From Gammaproteobacteria bacterium (lineage in GTDB: Bacteria > Pseudomonadota > Gammaproteobacteria > GCA-001735895), in contig CP070646.1 of assembly GCA_020354435.1 (NCBI GenBank), forward strand, positions 3,333,584 through 3,377,994: 44,411 nucleotides of DNA. Reading direction: 5' to 3'. A model generated the notes under the pieces. That model was given only the letters and a program-made list of their open reading frames with translations. It made no database searches and had not been told where the DNA came from. The stretch's first letter is position 1, and every line of letters begins with the position of its first letter. The position numbers were made by a program, and so were the translations under genes. Shown one piece after another: positions 18,241 through 27,906 of the stretch.

Positions 18241-19347
18241 TCAGTCCGACAGAATCTGCATACTGTTGCTGCCGATAGCGATATGCACCTCGTCGCCAAT
18301 GGCATAATCGTGCTGGTCGGCGCCGCGGTTCTGCAGCTGCAGCGTAAGGGTTTCACCGCTCGGCATCAGGATTTCGTAATCGAATCCCGAACCGAAATAA
18401 GAGACATGCTGAATTGAGCCGCTCAGGTCGGCCTCGATCGCACCGCCGACGAAGCTCAGCTGTTCAGGGCGAATCGCGACGCTGACTTCGTCACCGAGAT
18501 CCTGGCTGTCGGTCGGCAGCCCGGCTTCGCCCTCGTAACCGGCTTCGAGTTTGACCCGGGCCCTGGTCCCGTCGCGGTTTTGAATTCGTGCGCGCAGGAT
18601 GTTTATATCGCCGATGAAATCGGCAACGAAACGTTTCGCCGGCCGGTCGTAGATTTCATTCGGATCGCCAACCTGCAGGATCAGGCCGTCACGCATGACC
18701 GCGACCCGATCCGACATCGCCAGCGCCTCTTCCTGGTCATGGGTAACGAAGATGAAGGTGATGCCGGTTTCGTGTTGCAGGCGTTTGAGCTCGACCTGCA
18801 TTTCCTTGCGCAGCTTGAAGTCGAGTGCGGACAGCGGTTCGTCGAGCAGCAGCACCTTGGGTCTCGGCGCCAGTGCCCGCGCCAGCGCGACGCGCTGCTG
18901 CTGGCCGCCGGATAACTGATCGGTCTTGCGCTCGGCGAGATCCTGCATCTGCACCAGGCCGAGCACCTCGTCGACTACGGGTTTGATTTCGGCAGCGGGT
19001 TTTTCCAGCATTTCGAGGCCGAAGCTGATGTTTTCCGCCACTGTCATGTGCGGGAACAGCGCATAGTGCTGGAATACCGTGTTGACCGGCCGTTTGTACG
19101 GCGGCAGCCCTTCGAGATGCTCGCCGAACAGCAGGATCTCGCCCTCGGTGGGTTGTTCGAAGCCTGCGATCAGGCGCAGCAGTGTAGTCTTGCCGCAGCC
19201 GGAAGGCCCGAGCAGGGTGAAAAATTCGTTATCGCGGATCGCCAGCGAAACCTGGTCGAGAGCGACGACGCCGGTCTCGCGGTCGCGGCCGTATATTTTG
19301 CTCGTGTTGCGGACATCGATTGCGGCTTCGGCCGTCTGTTCCGGCAC
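18241..19347 (-). CDS. polyamine-type ABC transporter ATPase (PotA-like)
   Basis: The 368-aa ATPase has Walker A GPSGCGKTT, Q-loop in NTVFQHYALFPHM, signature LSGGQQQRVALARAL, Walker B VLLLDEPLSALD, switch His in FVTHDQEEALAMSD, and a C-terminal TOBE domain (VAIRPEQLSF). It powers the two permeases from the cytosolic face. The start is a GTG at 19347 behind GGGGAG. First gene of the operon ATPase-permease-permease-binding protein; the promoter probably lies in the 92-bp gap after the LuxR gene. Confidence 0.92.
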   Translation of the reverse strand: MPEQTAEAAIDVRNTSKIYGRDRETGVVALDQVSLAIRDNEFFTLLGPSGCGKTTLLRLIAGFEQPTEGEILLFGEHLEGLPPYKRPVNTVFQHYALFPHMTVAENISFGLEMLEKPAAEIKPVVDEVLGLVQMQDLAERKTDQLSGGQQQRVALARALAPRPKVLLLDEPLSALDFKLRKEMQVELKRLQHETGITFIFVTHDQEEALAMSDRVAVMRDGLILQVGDPNEIYDRPAKRFVADFIGDINILRARIQNRDGTRARVKLEAGYEGEAGLPTDSQDLGDEVSVAIRPEQLSFVGGAIEADLSGSIQHVSYFGSGFDYEILMPSGETLTLQLQNRGADQHDYAIGDEVHIAIGSNSMQILSD

Positions 19348-19410
19348 GTTTGCTCCCCGGTTTTACTCGTTGTTATGCCGGCAAGCTTAATTCCCCCACA
19401 AATACGCTGT

Positions 19411-19433
19411 ATATAACCTTAAAGGGTTAACCC
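19411..19433 (-). promoter_or_regulatory. candidate promoter/operator of the ABC transporter operon
   Basis: In the 92-bp gap between the LuxR-type regulator and the ATPase gene, GGGTTAACCC (19424-19433) is a perfect palindrome. CCTT-A-AAGG overlaps it and a TATATA -10-like stretch follows. The arrangement would suit a regulator bound at or near -35. Confidence 0.4.
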
Positions 19434-19439
19434 CATGCG

Positions 19440-20288
19440 TCACCCCAGCGTGTTCAGGAATTTCAAAAATAGCTCGCTCTGCGACGAGATGCCGAGCTTG
19501 CGGTACAGATTACGCCGGTGAATCTTGACCGTTTCCGGGCTGATGTCGATTTCTCGCGCCAGCGATTTGGACGAATGACCCTTCAGGATACAGACGGCGA
19601 CCTCGTGTTCGCGCGGTGTCAGCGCGGATTCGCCGAAACGTTCCAGCGCATACTGCAGGCGTTTTTCGTCGACGTTGCCGGCGAGACTTTCCTGGTTGTA
19701 CGACGATTCGCCGAAATGTTGCCGGCAAAGCGCCGAGACGACCGGCAGGTCGCGACGCATCGCTTTGATGTCACGTCGACGGAAACGCAGTTCGTCAGCG
19801 CGACGGCCGATGGAAAAAAACAGGAAACGACCGTCGTGCAGGTCGGTGAAAATCGCCATTTCGTCCTGCAGCTCGATGTTTTTGTAGTAACGACGGTAGT
19901 ATTCGGTCTGGTTGAATCGGTCGGGAGCGATATCTCGAATCAGTAGCGCATCGGTTTTGCGATGTTTGCAGAAATACGTATAAAACGGATCGAGCTGGTA
20001 GACACCATCGAGATACATATCGAGGTTGATGCGATACGGCGTGCGGATCGTGTCGTAGATATGGAATGGACGATTCTTTTCATCGAGCAACAGCAACAGG
20101 ATGCCGACGTACGGTACGTCGACCCTGAGATAGTCGAGCAGGGCAGGCAGGAACTCGCCCTGCCCGATCGCGTCGATTGCCCGGGATAGACATTCCGTGC
20201 GCGCGAGCTCGCGATTTTTTGCGGACTCTGGCTTGGATTCTAAAGTGGACACGAAGGCTTGTTCTCGCCTGCCTGCAACAGGCCGCAT
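19440..20288 (-). CDS. LuxR-family transcriptional regulator
   Basis: The 282-aa protein ends in a LuxR/FixJ helix-turn-helix (ALTPREHEVAVCILKGHSSKSLAREIDISPETVKIHRRNLYRKLGISSQSELFLKFL). The N-terminal ~200 residues are not a receiver domain (no phospho-acceptor pattern) and not an obvious autoinducer domain; they look like a PAS/GAF-like sensor. It lies immediately upstream of, and in line with, the polyamine-type transporter, which it probably controls. Confidence 0.85.
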   Translation of the reverse strand: MRPVAGRREQAFVSTLESKPESAKNRELARTECLSRAIDAIGQGEFLPALLDYLRVDVPYVGILLLLLDEKNRPFHIYDTIRTPYRINLDMYLDGVYQLDPFYTYFCKHRKTDALLIRDIAPDRFNQTEYYRRYYKNIELQDEMAIFTDLHDGRFLFFSIGRRADELRFRRRDIKAMRRDLPVVSALCRQHFGESSYNQESLAGNVDEKRLQYALERFGESALTPREHEVAVCILKGHSSKSLAREIDISPETVKIHRRNLYRKLGISSQSELFLKFLNTLG

Positions 20289-20488
20289 AGTACCTTATCC
20301 CGGCCTGAATAGCTTTTCCGCCGGAGCTCGATAGCGCAGGGCGCAAGGCAGGTTTTAGCGACTATCGCCGGCTGCCCTTTACGGCAGGCATCGAGTCGGT
20401 GCTATTATGCCGTGGTCGTCCGTCGCAGTCTGTAAAACATGAAACCACTTTCCGATATCGGCCTGATTGAAGTGTGGCGGATCCTGCT

Positions 20489-21460
20489 ATGACGAGGGTG
20501 CTAGTCGCGATCTGCGTCATTTCGTTCAGCTTCTGCAGCTTCGCCGCTGGCGACTTTCCCAGACTACAATTGCAAAACAGCGAAATGTCGGTCTCGCTTT
20601 ACCTGCCGGACGCGGAGCGGGGGTATTACCGCGGCACTCGTTTTGACTGGTCGGGTATTATCGAACGGGTCGATTACGCCGGGCACGTGTTTTACGCCCC
20701 GCTGCACGTTTCGCACGATCCCCTGCGGCATGATTCGGTCAGTGGCCCCGCCGAAGAGTTTGCGATGTTCGAGCCGATGGGATTTGCCGAGGCCGTCGAG
20801 GGCGAATCCTTTGTCAAGATCGGTGTCGGTCTGTTACAGAAGGGTAATTCGGGGAAGTATCGCTTCCATGCCGATTACCACCTGATTCGAGCCGGCGAGT
20901 GGGACATCGAACAGGGACCCGATCGGGTCAGTTTCCTGCAGGATTTCAACGGCGAGCGCGGATGGGCGTACCGCTATCGCAAGACCATACGATTGTTACC
21001 CGGAAAGCCGGAGATGGTCATCGAGCACCAACTCGAGAACCGCGGTCAAAAGACCATCGATATCGATCATTACAACCACAATTTCACGCTTATCGATGGG
21101 ATGCCTTATGGTCCGGACTACCGGGTCGAGTTCCCCTTCGCGGCGCCAGAGCCGATGCCGATAAAAGATCTGGCCTGGTTTCGCGGTAACGCAATCGAGG
21201 TCGATGAGCCCCTGGGTAAACGCTCGCTGTGGATAACGATTTTCGAGGGAGACGACCCCGGCGGTTACAATGCCGCGCTGGTGCGAAATTTACGCAATGG
21301 TGCTGCGGTCGAGTTCCGCGGGGACGCACCGATCACGCGCATGGTGTTCTGGGCGGTCGAACGTGCTGCCTGCCCGGAACCCTTTATTCGCATCTACCTG
21401 CCGCCCGGCCATTCTAAGCGGTGGTCCAGCATCTACCGCTTTTACGCTGGTACCGATTAA
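20489..21460 (+). CDS. exported protein with mutarotase-like features
   Basis: The ~323-aa product has a signal peptide (MTRVLVAICVISFSFCSFAAGDF). A long beta-rich chain follows with VIEHQLENRGQKTIDIDHYNHNF and RMVFWAVERAACPEPFIRIYLPPGHSKRWSSIYRFY, reminiscent of the aldose-1-epimerase/galactose-mutarotase supersandwich fold. No residue-level catalytic match is claimed. A sugar-binding or epimerase role in the periplasm is possible. The ATG at 20489 is chosen for the signal peptide; an in-frame GTG lies 15 bp upstream. Confidence 0.6.
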   Translation: MTRVLVAICVISFSFCSFAAGDFPRLQLQNSEMSVSLYLPDAERGYYRGTRFDWSGIIERVDYAGHVFYAPLHVSHDPLRHDSVSGPAEEFAMFEPMGFAEAVEGESFVKIGVGLLQKGNSGKYRFHADYHLIRAGEWDIEQGPDRVSFLQDFNGERGWAYRYRKTIRLLPGKPEMVIEHQLENRGQKTIDIDHYNHNFTLIDGMPYGPDYRVEFPFAAPEPMPIKDLAWFRGNAIEVDEPLGKRSLWITIFEGDDPGGYNAALVRNLRNGAAVEFRGDAPITRMVFWAVERAACPEPFIRIYLPPGHSKRWSSIYRFYAGTD

Positions 21461-21483
21461 CCGGTTTTAGATCGCCCAGCCGA

Positions 21484-23091
21484 TTACGATTCGGCGAGCC
21501 AGTCATCGCCCTCGGTGACGATGATCAGGCTGGGGCCTGCGTGTCGCAGCGCGTTGTTCATCGCCTGTTGCAGGCCGGGCAGGCTGCTGACCCTAACCCC
21601 GGGGCAGCCGAAGGCGTCGGCGAGTTTTACGAAGTCGGGCGCTAGCGGGTTGACGCCGATTTCCGGAATGCCGCGTTTGACCATGCCGTCGCGAATCATC
21701 GCGTAGCTATGGTTATGCCAGATAACGATCGGGATGCTGAGCTTCTCCTCGACCGCGGTGGCAAGCTCGTTCACGGTAAACATGAAACCGCCGTCGCCGA
21801 CCAGCGCGATCGCGGTTCGCTCCGGCAGGGCCAACTTACTGCCGATTGCGCCCGGCAGCGCGCAGCCGAGCGTGCCGAAGCCAGCCGGGTAAAACCAGCA
21901 TCGCGGTTGAAAGGTTTTCATCGCGGCGGTACCGGTATAAACCAGCTGCGTGATGTCGCCGAAGATGATGGCGTTGTCGGGTAACAGATTCCTGAGCGCG
22001 TCGAGCAGGACCACATGCTGGCGCTCGATCGGGCTGAACTCGGCAACCTGTCTCGCGCGTAATTCTTCCAGTTCAATCAGGGCGTTCCTTTGCGTTGTTT
22101 TCAGTTCGCGTCCGTCGAGTACCGCGAGCAGCTGCTGGCAGGCGACGCGCGCATCGCCGAGCACCTCGACGTCCGCCGGGAAAGCGTCGCGGAAGCGTGC
22201 CGGATCGATATCGATGCGAATCAGTTTGCCGTTGATTTCGAGGTCGTAGATGAAACTGTCGGCTTCCGCGAGCTCGGTTCCGATCGCGAGCACGACGTCG
22301 GCAGCGGCCAGGTACTGCTGTATCGCCGGACTGATGATACCGCCGCCGAGACTCAGCGGATTGTGGTCGGAAACCACGCCTTTACCGGCATTTGACGAGA
22401 TCACGCCGGCGTTGAGTCGCTCGGCCAGCGCGGTCACGCCGGCCGAGGCCAGCTGCGCGCCGCCGCCGACGACCATGACCGCTGTCTCTGCCTCGGCCAG
22501 CAGCTCGGCAGCGGCGTTGATTTCGTATAACGCCGGCGTCGGTAGTTTACCGCTCGCTTGCGCCTGCCAGTCTTCGTCCACCCGCATTTCCAGGACGTCG
22601 AGCGGGATCGCGATGTGCACCGGGCGCGGCCGCTGCGAGCGGAAAATGCCAAATGCCTGAGCAACCAGGCCGGGCAGTTCGAGCGGATCGAGCACCATTT
22701 CGCTGAAGGCGGTAATCGGTCGCGTGATTGCGCACAGGTCGGTGGTTTCGTGCAGGCGGCCCCAGCCGCGGCCGAGCGACGGGCTGTCGTTGGCACTCGA
22801 AATCACCAGCATCGGGATCGAGTCGGCGTAAGCCTGACCGATACCGGTGGAGGCATTGGTTACGCCGGGGCCGGTAATCAGCGTGCACACGCCGGGCTCG
22901 CCGGTGACGCGGGCATAACCGTCCGCCATGAAGCTGGCGCCCTGCTCGTTGCGCGGCGTGACCGCGCGCAGGTTACTCTTCTCGATGCCGCGGTAAAGCT
23001 CGAGCGTATGTTCACCGGGAATGCCAAACACGGTGGTGACGCCATAAGCTTCGAGCAACTGCATCAACGCTTCGCCGCAGGTTCGACTCAT
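21484..23091 (-). CDS. ThDP enzyme, likely 5-guanidino-2-oxopentanoate decarboxylase
   Basis: The 535-aa protein has the three-domain ThDP layout. The catalytic Glu is in RNEQGASFMADGYARV, and the ThDP motif is GDGGFMFTVNELATAVEEKLSIPIVIWHN. Its start (CGEALMQLLEAYGVTTVFGIPGEHTLELYRGIE) and the SLGRGWGRLHETTD loop match enzymes annotated as 5-guanidino-2-oxopentanoate decarboxylase (AruI, arginine transaminase pathway) better than acetolactate synthase. It would decarboxylate 2-oxoarginine to 4-guanidinobutanal. An unspecified acetolactate-synthase paralogue is the alternative. Divergent from the FAD dehydrogenase across 84 bp. Confidence 0.75.
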   Translation of the reverse strand: MSRTCGEALMQLLEAYGVTTVFGIPGEHTLELYRGIEKSNLRAVTPRNEQGASFMADGYARVTGEPGVCTLITGPGVTNASTGIGQAYADSIPMLVISSANDSPSLGRGWGRLHETTDLCAITRPITAFSEMVLDPLELPGLVAQAFGIFRSQRPRPVHIAIPLDVLEMRVDEDWQAQASGKLPTPALYEINAAAELLAEAETAVMVVGGGAQLASAGVTALAERLNAGVISSNAGKGVVSDHNPLSLGGGIISPAIQQYLAAADVVLAIGTELAEADSFIYDLEINGKLIRIDIDPARFRDAFPADVEVLGDARVACQQLLAVLDGRELKTTQRNALIELEELRARQVAEFSPIERQHVVLLDALRNLLPDNAIIFGDITQLVYTGTAAMKTFQPRCWFYPAGFGTLGCALPGAIGSKLALPERTAIALVGDGGFMFTVNELATAVEEKLSIPIVIWHNHSYAMIRDGMVKRGIPEIGVNPLAPDFVKLADAFGCPGVRVSSLPGLQQAMNNALRHAGPSLIIVTEGDDWLAES

Positions 23092-23175
23092 TTATTTACT
23101 CCGCCGTGTTCGGGTTCGATTACCGATGCTACGTGCGAACAGGGAGGCTCGTCAATCAGCTCGATCGCGACTAGA

Positions 23176-24576
23176 ATGTCCGCCATGAACAGGCAATCCG
23201 GCGAATTGCTCGAGCAAATCAAATCGGTAGTCGGCGAGACCGGGATTCTGACCGGCGATGCGATTACCGGGCGTAGTGCCGGTATCTGGTCCGGCGAAAC
23301 GCTGCAGGCACTGGCGTTGGTGCGGCCGCAAAACACCGAAGAGGTCGCCCGCGTGATGCGTTTCTGTCATCAAGCCGGGCAGGTGGTGGTGCCAGCCGGC
23401 GGCATGACCGGCCTTGCCGGTGGGCACCAGTCGAGCAGGTCGGAAATCGTGTTGTCGACCGAGCGCATGAATCGTATCGAATCGATGGATACGCACACGC
23501 GCACGATGGTGGTCCAGGCCGGTGTGATCCTGCAAAACGTACACGAGCGTGCGGCCGAGGAGGGCCTCATGTTCGCACTCGATCTCGGTGCGCGTGCCTC
23601 CTGTACCATCGGTGGCAATATCGCGACCAATGCCGGTGGCGTGCGCGTGCTGAGATACGGCATGATGCGCGAGCAGGTGCTCGGACTCGAGGTCGTGCTC
23701 GCCGACGGCAGCGTGGTGTCGTCGATGTTCAACGTGCTCAAGAACAACACCGGTTACGACCTGCGGCAAATGTTTGTCGGTTCCGAGGGCACGCTCGGCA
23801 TCGTCACCCGTGCCGTGTTGCGCCTGCACGAAGCGCCGCTGGCGACCGAAACCGCGCTGCTGGCGGTGCCGACCTGGGATAAGGTCATGGAACTGCTGCG
23901 ATATTTCGATGCTGTGCTACCGGGTGCGCTGGCTGCGTTCGAGGTCATGTGGCGTGATCACTACGTGCTCAACACCGGGCCTTTTTCCGAAATCGAGCCG
24001 CCGCTCGAGACCGAGACACCGTTTTACATTCTGTTAGACGTGTTTATTTCCGATCTTGACCACGGACGGGCGAAGCTCGAGGAGTTGCTGACAACCTGTC
24101 TCGAGCAGGGTGAAATCGCCGACGGTGCTTTGGCGACATCGGAGTCCGAGCGCGTGCGTTTCTGGCAGATTCGCGAAGACTTCGAACCGGAGCAGAAAAA
24201 GTTCGAGCGGATTTATGGTTACGATGTCAGCCTGCCGCTGGAAGCGATGCCGGATTACGTCGAGTCGGTCCGCGCTGAACTGACGACGGCCTTCGCCGAT
24301 GCCGAGCTGCTCGCATACGGTCATATCGGCGATGGTAACCTGCATTTTACGATATACCCGGGCCAGGCTTGCGCTCGCGATGCGGTCGATGAAATGGTTT
24401 ATTTTCCGCTCAAGGCGCTGCACGGTTCGGTCTCGGCCGAGCACGGCATCGGTCTCGAAAAAAAGGCTTACCTGGGATATACCCGCAGCGAGACCGAAAT
24501 CGAGCTGATGCGCCGGACCAAGCGCATGATGGACCCGGAAAACATTCTCAACCCCGGCAAGCTTTTCGATCTCTGA
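23176..24576 (+). CDS. FAD-linked 2-hydroxyacid dehydrogenase (GlcD/D-2-hydroxyglutarate family)
   Basis: The ~466-aa protein has a PCMH-type FAD domain (VVVPAGGMTGLAGG, GARASCTIGGNIATNAGG, YGMMREQVLGLEVVLADG, GSEGTLGIVT). It ends with the FAD-oxidase C-terminal domain (YGHIGDGNLHFTIYP, SAEHGIGLEKKAYL, DPENILNPGKLFDL). It oxidises a D-2-hydroxyacid such as lactate, glycolate or 2-hydroxyglutarate. Start may be ATG 23176 or 23185; frames further upstream are not family-like. It is divergent from the ThDP enzyme and may share its regulation. Confidence 0.88.
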   Translation: MSAMNRQSGELLEQIKSVVGETGILTGDAITGRSAGIWSGETLQALALVRPQNTEEVARVMRFCHQAGQVVVPAGGMTGLAGGHQSSRSEIVLSTERMNRIESMDTHTRTMVVQAGVILQNVHERAAEEGLMFALDLGARASCTIGGNIATNAGGVRVLRYGMMREQVLGLEVVLADGSVVSSMFNVLKNNTGYDLRQMFVGSEGTLGIVTRAVLRLHEAPLATETALLAVPTWDKVMELLRYFDAVLPGALAAFEVMWRDHYVLNTGPFSEIEPPLETETPFYILLDVFISDLDHGRAKLEELLTTCLEQGEIADGALATSESERVRFWQIREDFEPEQKKFERIYGYDVSLPLEAMPDYVESVRAELTTAFADAELLAYGHIGDGNLHFTIYPGQACARDAVDEMVYFPLKALHGSVSAEHGIGLEKKAYLGYTRSETEIELMRRTKRMMDPENILNPGKLFDL

Positions 24577-24667
24577 GTCCAGCCATCATCGCGGGTCAGG
24601 TAATGGCAATGCCGCCCGGGTTAAACGCCGATATAATCGGCGTCTGCAAACACTTCGAAAATAGTTT

Positions 24668-26548
24668 TTGAGACTGGTGCGTGTAATCAGGTATTTACTC
24701 GGTACGACTGTGCTGATGTTGACGGCGACTGCCGCCATGGGCGAGGGCAGGGCGCTCGAGTTGCTGGATTTTACCGTTGAATCCTGCCGCGGCTGGCCCG
24801 TCAACGGAGCGCCGGTGGCGGATATTAGCGATGGTGAAATCGCACAATCGGACATTGTTTTTCGCCAGCGGCAAATCGGCACCCGCTTTCGTCTGCCTGT
24901 GGCTGCGGGCGGTTTGTTCGAACTCGATGTGCTCGATCGCACCGGCCGCCCGATGCGTTTCGTCGGCAAGGCCTTCAACGACTTTGGGGATCCGCTGCTG
25001 CTGGTGGTGCTGAGTAACGATTGCATGCAGCAAGTTGCACGACGCATCGAGTACGCCGAAAACAGTCAGGCGATTCGCATCGTCACGCTGAATGAAGAAT
25101 GGCAGCCGCGCGGCGAACCAGAATGGCTGAATCCGCCGCTGGAGTTCGTCGAACGCCCGGCGGCAAAGCCGCTGAAGCACCCCGGCGAGGCGACACCGTT
25201 GCGCGTCGGCATGGTCGACTCGGGCGTGAACTACCGTTTGCCGGAGATCAATCGCCGCCTCGCGCGTGACGCCGGGGGTCAGCTCATTGGCTACGACTTC
25301 TGGGACATGGACCTGCAGCCGTTCGATGCCCATCCGGTTGACAGCGGTTTTTTCGTGCAACGTCACGGCACGCGCACCGCATCGCTGCTGCTGCGCGAAG
25401 CACCGGGTATCGAGCTGGTGCCTTATCGCTATCCGCGGCCGAATATGACACGCATGCATGCGCTGATCGAACATGCGGATGACAATGGAGTTGGCATTCT
25501 GGGCATGCCGCTCGGCAGCAACCGGCCGGAAGACTGGATCGCCTTCGCCGACAGTGCGCGCGCGCATCCGCACATGCTGTTCATCGTCTCCGCCGGCAAC
25601 GATGGACGTGATATCGACGAGCATCCGGTATACCCGGCCGCGCTCGGCCTCGACAACCTGCTGGTGGTAACCTCGGCCGACGACTTCGTCAGTCCGGCGC
25701 CGCGTACCAACTGGGGCCGTTTGTCGGTGGATTACCTGCTGCCTGCGGAACGCGTCGAGGTCATCGATTTCGACGGCAGGCCGACGCTGGCCTCGGGTTC
25801 GAGTTACGCCGTTGCGCGACTGACCGCGCTGGTTGCGCGCATGAAAATGCAACGGCCTTATCTGCGTGCGGCGGATATCGTCGCCGAGCTTGAGAAGAAA
25901 TACGGCAATGTCAGTGGAGCCGCGCTGGACTGGGTCGGCAGTGGTTATATTGCCGATCCGCTTGCGGGAGCCCCGGTGCGAAAATCCTTATTGGCGAAAC
26001 TCGATCCCTACCCGGCGTTGACTGTTGGCGATTTAAGCCTGCCGCTGGAGGTGCTGCGGCTCGATGCAAGCAGGTCGCAAGCACAGATTAAAACGGCCCT
26101 GAGTACGGCTTTTGGCATTCTTGCGCAATGCGGTATTGCGCCTGGCGATGTAACGATTCATGCGGTTGAGGCTGCCGACTACTTGCGCGACCTGTCTACC
26201 GGCAGCGCGCGAACGCTGCTCGAGGCCGTCGGCGTTGCCGGCACGACCGTCGTCTTCGCGCGCGATACGCGCATGCAGGCGGCATACACTGGCGAGGCAT
26301 TCGGTCTCGCTAATACGTCAATGCGGCCATGGCTCGCCAACAGCGTCTGGTTGATGCGCGACGTCGATGATCCCGGCATTGCACTTGCGCACGAGCTGTA
26401 TCACGTGCTCGCCAATAGTGGCGAACATGTTACCGATCCCACCAACCTGATGCTGGCCAACACCCGTCCTGACGGCACCCGGCTTACGCCGCAGCAGTGC
26501 GAGCGAGCATTGAAGAACGGTGTCGCCAATGGCCTGTTGTTCGAGTAA
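24668..26548 (+). CDS. secreted subtilase (S8) with C-terminal HExxH segment
   Basis: The 626-aa protein has a signal peptide (LLGTTVLMLTATAAMGEG) and a ~150-residue unassigned N-terminal region. A subtilisin-type domain follows: D184 (GMVDSGVN), H233 (QRHGTRTAS), N311 (VSAGND), S379 (ASGSSYAVA). The last ~180 residues hold HELYHVLANSGEH at 575-587 and PTNLM at 591-595, a zinc-protease-like layout. It should act outside the cytoplasm. The start is uncertain: TTG at 24668 or GTG at 24677, neither with a strong ribosome site. The second domain's activity is unproven. Confidence 0.8.
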   Translation: MRLVRVIRYLLGTTVLMLTATAAMGEGRALELLDFTVESCRGWPVNGAPVADISDGEIAQSDIVFRQRQIGTRFRLPVAAGGLFELDVLDRTGRPMRFVGKAFNDFGDPLLLVVLSNDCMQQVARRIEYAENSQAIRIVTLNEEWQPRGEPEWLNPPLEFVERPAAKPLKHPGEATPLRVGMVDSGVNYRLPEINRRLARDAGGQLIGYDFWDMDLQPFDAHPVDSGFFVQRHGTRTASLLLREAPGIELVPYRYPRPNMTRMHALIEHADDNGVGILGMPLGSNRPEDWIAFADSARAHPHMLFIVSAGNDGRDIDEHPVYPAALGLDNLLVVTSADDFVSPAPRTNWGRLSVDYLLPAERVEVIDFDGRPTLASGSSYAVARLTALVARMKMQRPYLRAADIVAELEKKYGNVSGAALDWVGSGYIADPLAGAPVRKSLLAKLDPYPALTVGDLSLPLEVLRLDASRSQAQIKTALSTAFGILAQCGIAPGDVTIHAVEAADYLRDLSTGSARTLLEAVGVAGTTVVFARDTRMQAAYTGEAFGLANTSMRPWLANSVWLMRDVDDPGIALAHELYHVLANSGEHVTDPTNLMLANTRPDGTRLTPQQCERALKNGVANGLLFE

Positions 26549-26584
26549 AACCGGAATCGATTACTTCAACCCGGTAAGCCGGAC

Positions 26585-27889
26585 TCAGGTAAATTGTTCG
26601 AGCATGCGCGCTCGCACCTGCCAGGACTGTAAACCGGAATCGGTCTCGACGTCGTCCAGGGTTACGACCGAGTCCCGTGCGACGGCCCGGGTCAGGCGGA
26701 TGTCGCTTGCCAGTCCAATCGGCAGTGCGCCTGCGGCAACGCTGGCAGTGGCGGGCATTAGTTTGCCCCAGACCGTGTAGCCGCCCTCGCCATCGAGTAT
26801 TTCACCAGGCGCGAGATCACGCTTGGCCACCGCGACCGCATCGGCGTTGAAACACACCGGGCTGCCGGTTGCACGGCCCTGCAGCGCCGCGCTCAGAATC
26901 GAGATATTAAGTTCGAGCCCGATTAAATGAAACGGTTTATACATTGCCGAGTAGCGCCCGCTATCGTCGGTGTTCATGCCGTACTGGCGGAAGCAGGCGG
27001 CGCTGTAATCGTTGGGTGCCTCGAACACGCAGTAAACACCCCAGCGCAGATCGCGCGGCACGTCTTCGCCGTTGCGCGCGAGACTGGAGACGACTTCGAC
27101 CTGACCGTCGAACTCGAGCGTGCCGCCGGCGCCGCGTGGGCGTAAAACCCGGGCCAGCTCATCGGCACCGCAGGGTGGAAAGGCGAGACCCTGGCTCGGC
27201 GCTCTCAGGTTGGCGGCGTTTGCGATCGCGGCCATTTCGATCGCCGACTTGGTGCCGTCGAGGAATGAATTGAACATCTGGCTGCGCATGCCGGCCGCGG
27301 CCGCCTGCTCGGGGCTGAGGCCGTAGTATGACCACACCGTGTCCGGCGTCGAGTAATGGTACTCGGGCAGGTACTTGGTGCCCTTGCCGGCGGCGACGAC
27401 GCGGAAGCCGCAGCTGCGCGCCCAGTCGATCATCTCCATTGTCAATGCGGGCTGGTCGCCGTAGGCCATCGAGTAAACGATTCCTGCCTGTTGCGCCTGC
27501 CGCGCGAGGTACGGCCCGGCAAGTACGTCAGCCTCGACGTTGACCATGACGACATGTTTGCCGTGTTCGCAGCACAGCAGCGCGTGTTTGATGCCGGCCG
27601 CCGGATGGCCGGTGGCCTCGACCACGACATCGATCGCGTCACTTCGAATCAATGCCTCGGCATCATCGCCGAATTCACAGGCCGAAGTACGCGCCTCTTC
27701 CCAGCCGACTTCGCTGCAATTGGCGCGAGCTCGATCCGGGTCCAGGTCGGCAATCGCGCTGACCACGAGCCCGGGTGTGGTCGGCACCTGCGCCAGGAAC
27801 ATCGAGCCGAACTTGCCGGCGCCGATCAGGCCGACGCGCACCGGGTTTTGTTTGTCTGCTCGCTCGAGCAGCGAGGAATAAAGGTACAT
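26585..27889 (-). CDS. NAD(P)-dependent dehydrogenase with SAF domain (homoserine dehydrogenase-like)
   Basis: The 434-aa protein has an N-terminal Rossmann motif (VGLIGAGKFGSMFLAQV), an acidic IADLDPDRA after strand 2, and VVVEATGHPAAGIKHAL, as in Gfo/Idh/MocA and homoserine dehydrogenase relatives. A C-terminal SAF-like segment (CFNADAVAVAKRDLAPGEILDGEGGYTVWG) marks the less-studied SAF subfamily. Substrate unknown. It follows the PhyH gene by 17 bp in the same direction, suggesting a two-step oxidation pathway. Confidence 0.8.
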   Translation of the reverse strand: MYLYSSLLERADKQNPVRVGLIGAGKFGSMFLAQVPTTPGLVVSAIADLDPDRARANCSEVGWEEARTSACEFGDDAEALIRSDAIDVVVEATGHPAAGIKHALLCCEHGKHVVMVNVEADVLAGPYLARQAQQAGIVYSMAYGDQPALTMEMIDWARSCGFRVVAAGKGTKYLPEYHYSTPDTVWSYYGLSPEQAAAAGMRSQMFNSFLDGTKSAIEMAAIANAANLRAPSQGLAFPPCGADELARVLRPRGAGGTLEFDGQVEVVSSLARNGEDVPRDLRWGVYCVFEAPNDYSAACFRQYGMNTDDSGRYSAMYKPFHLIGLELNISILSAALQGRATGSPVCFNADAVAVAKRDLAPGEILDGEGGYTVWGKLMPATASVAAGALPIGLASDIRLTRAVARDSVVTLDDVETDSGLQSWQVRARMLEQFT

Positions 27890-27906
27890 GGGTATAATCT
27901 ATGGTC

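Noticed and set aside
22558..23175. N-terminal extension of the FAD dehydrogenase
   Set aside because: It runs antisense through the ThDP enzyme and is unlike the family; start set at 23176.
24695..25852. 385-codon minus-strand frame
   Set aside because: Antisense to the subtilase with all catalytic residues.
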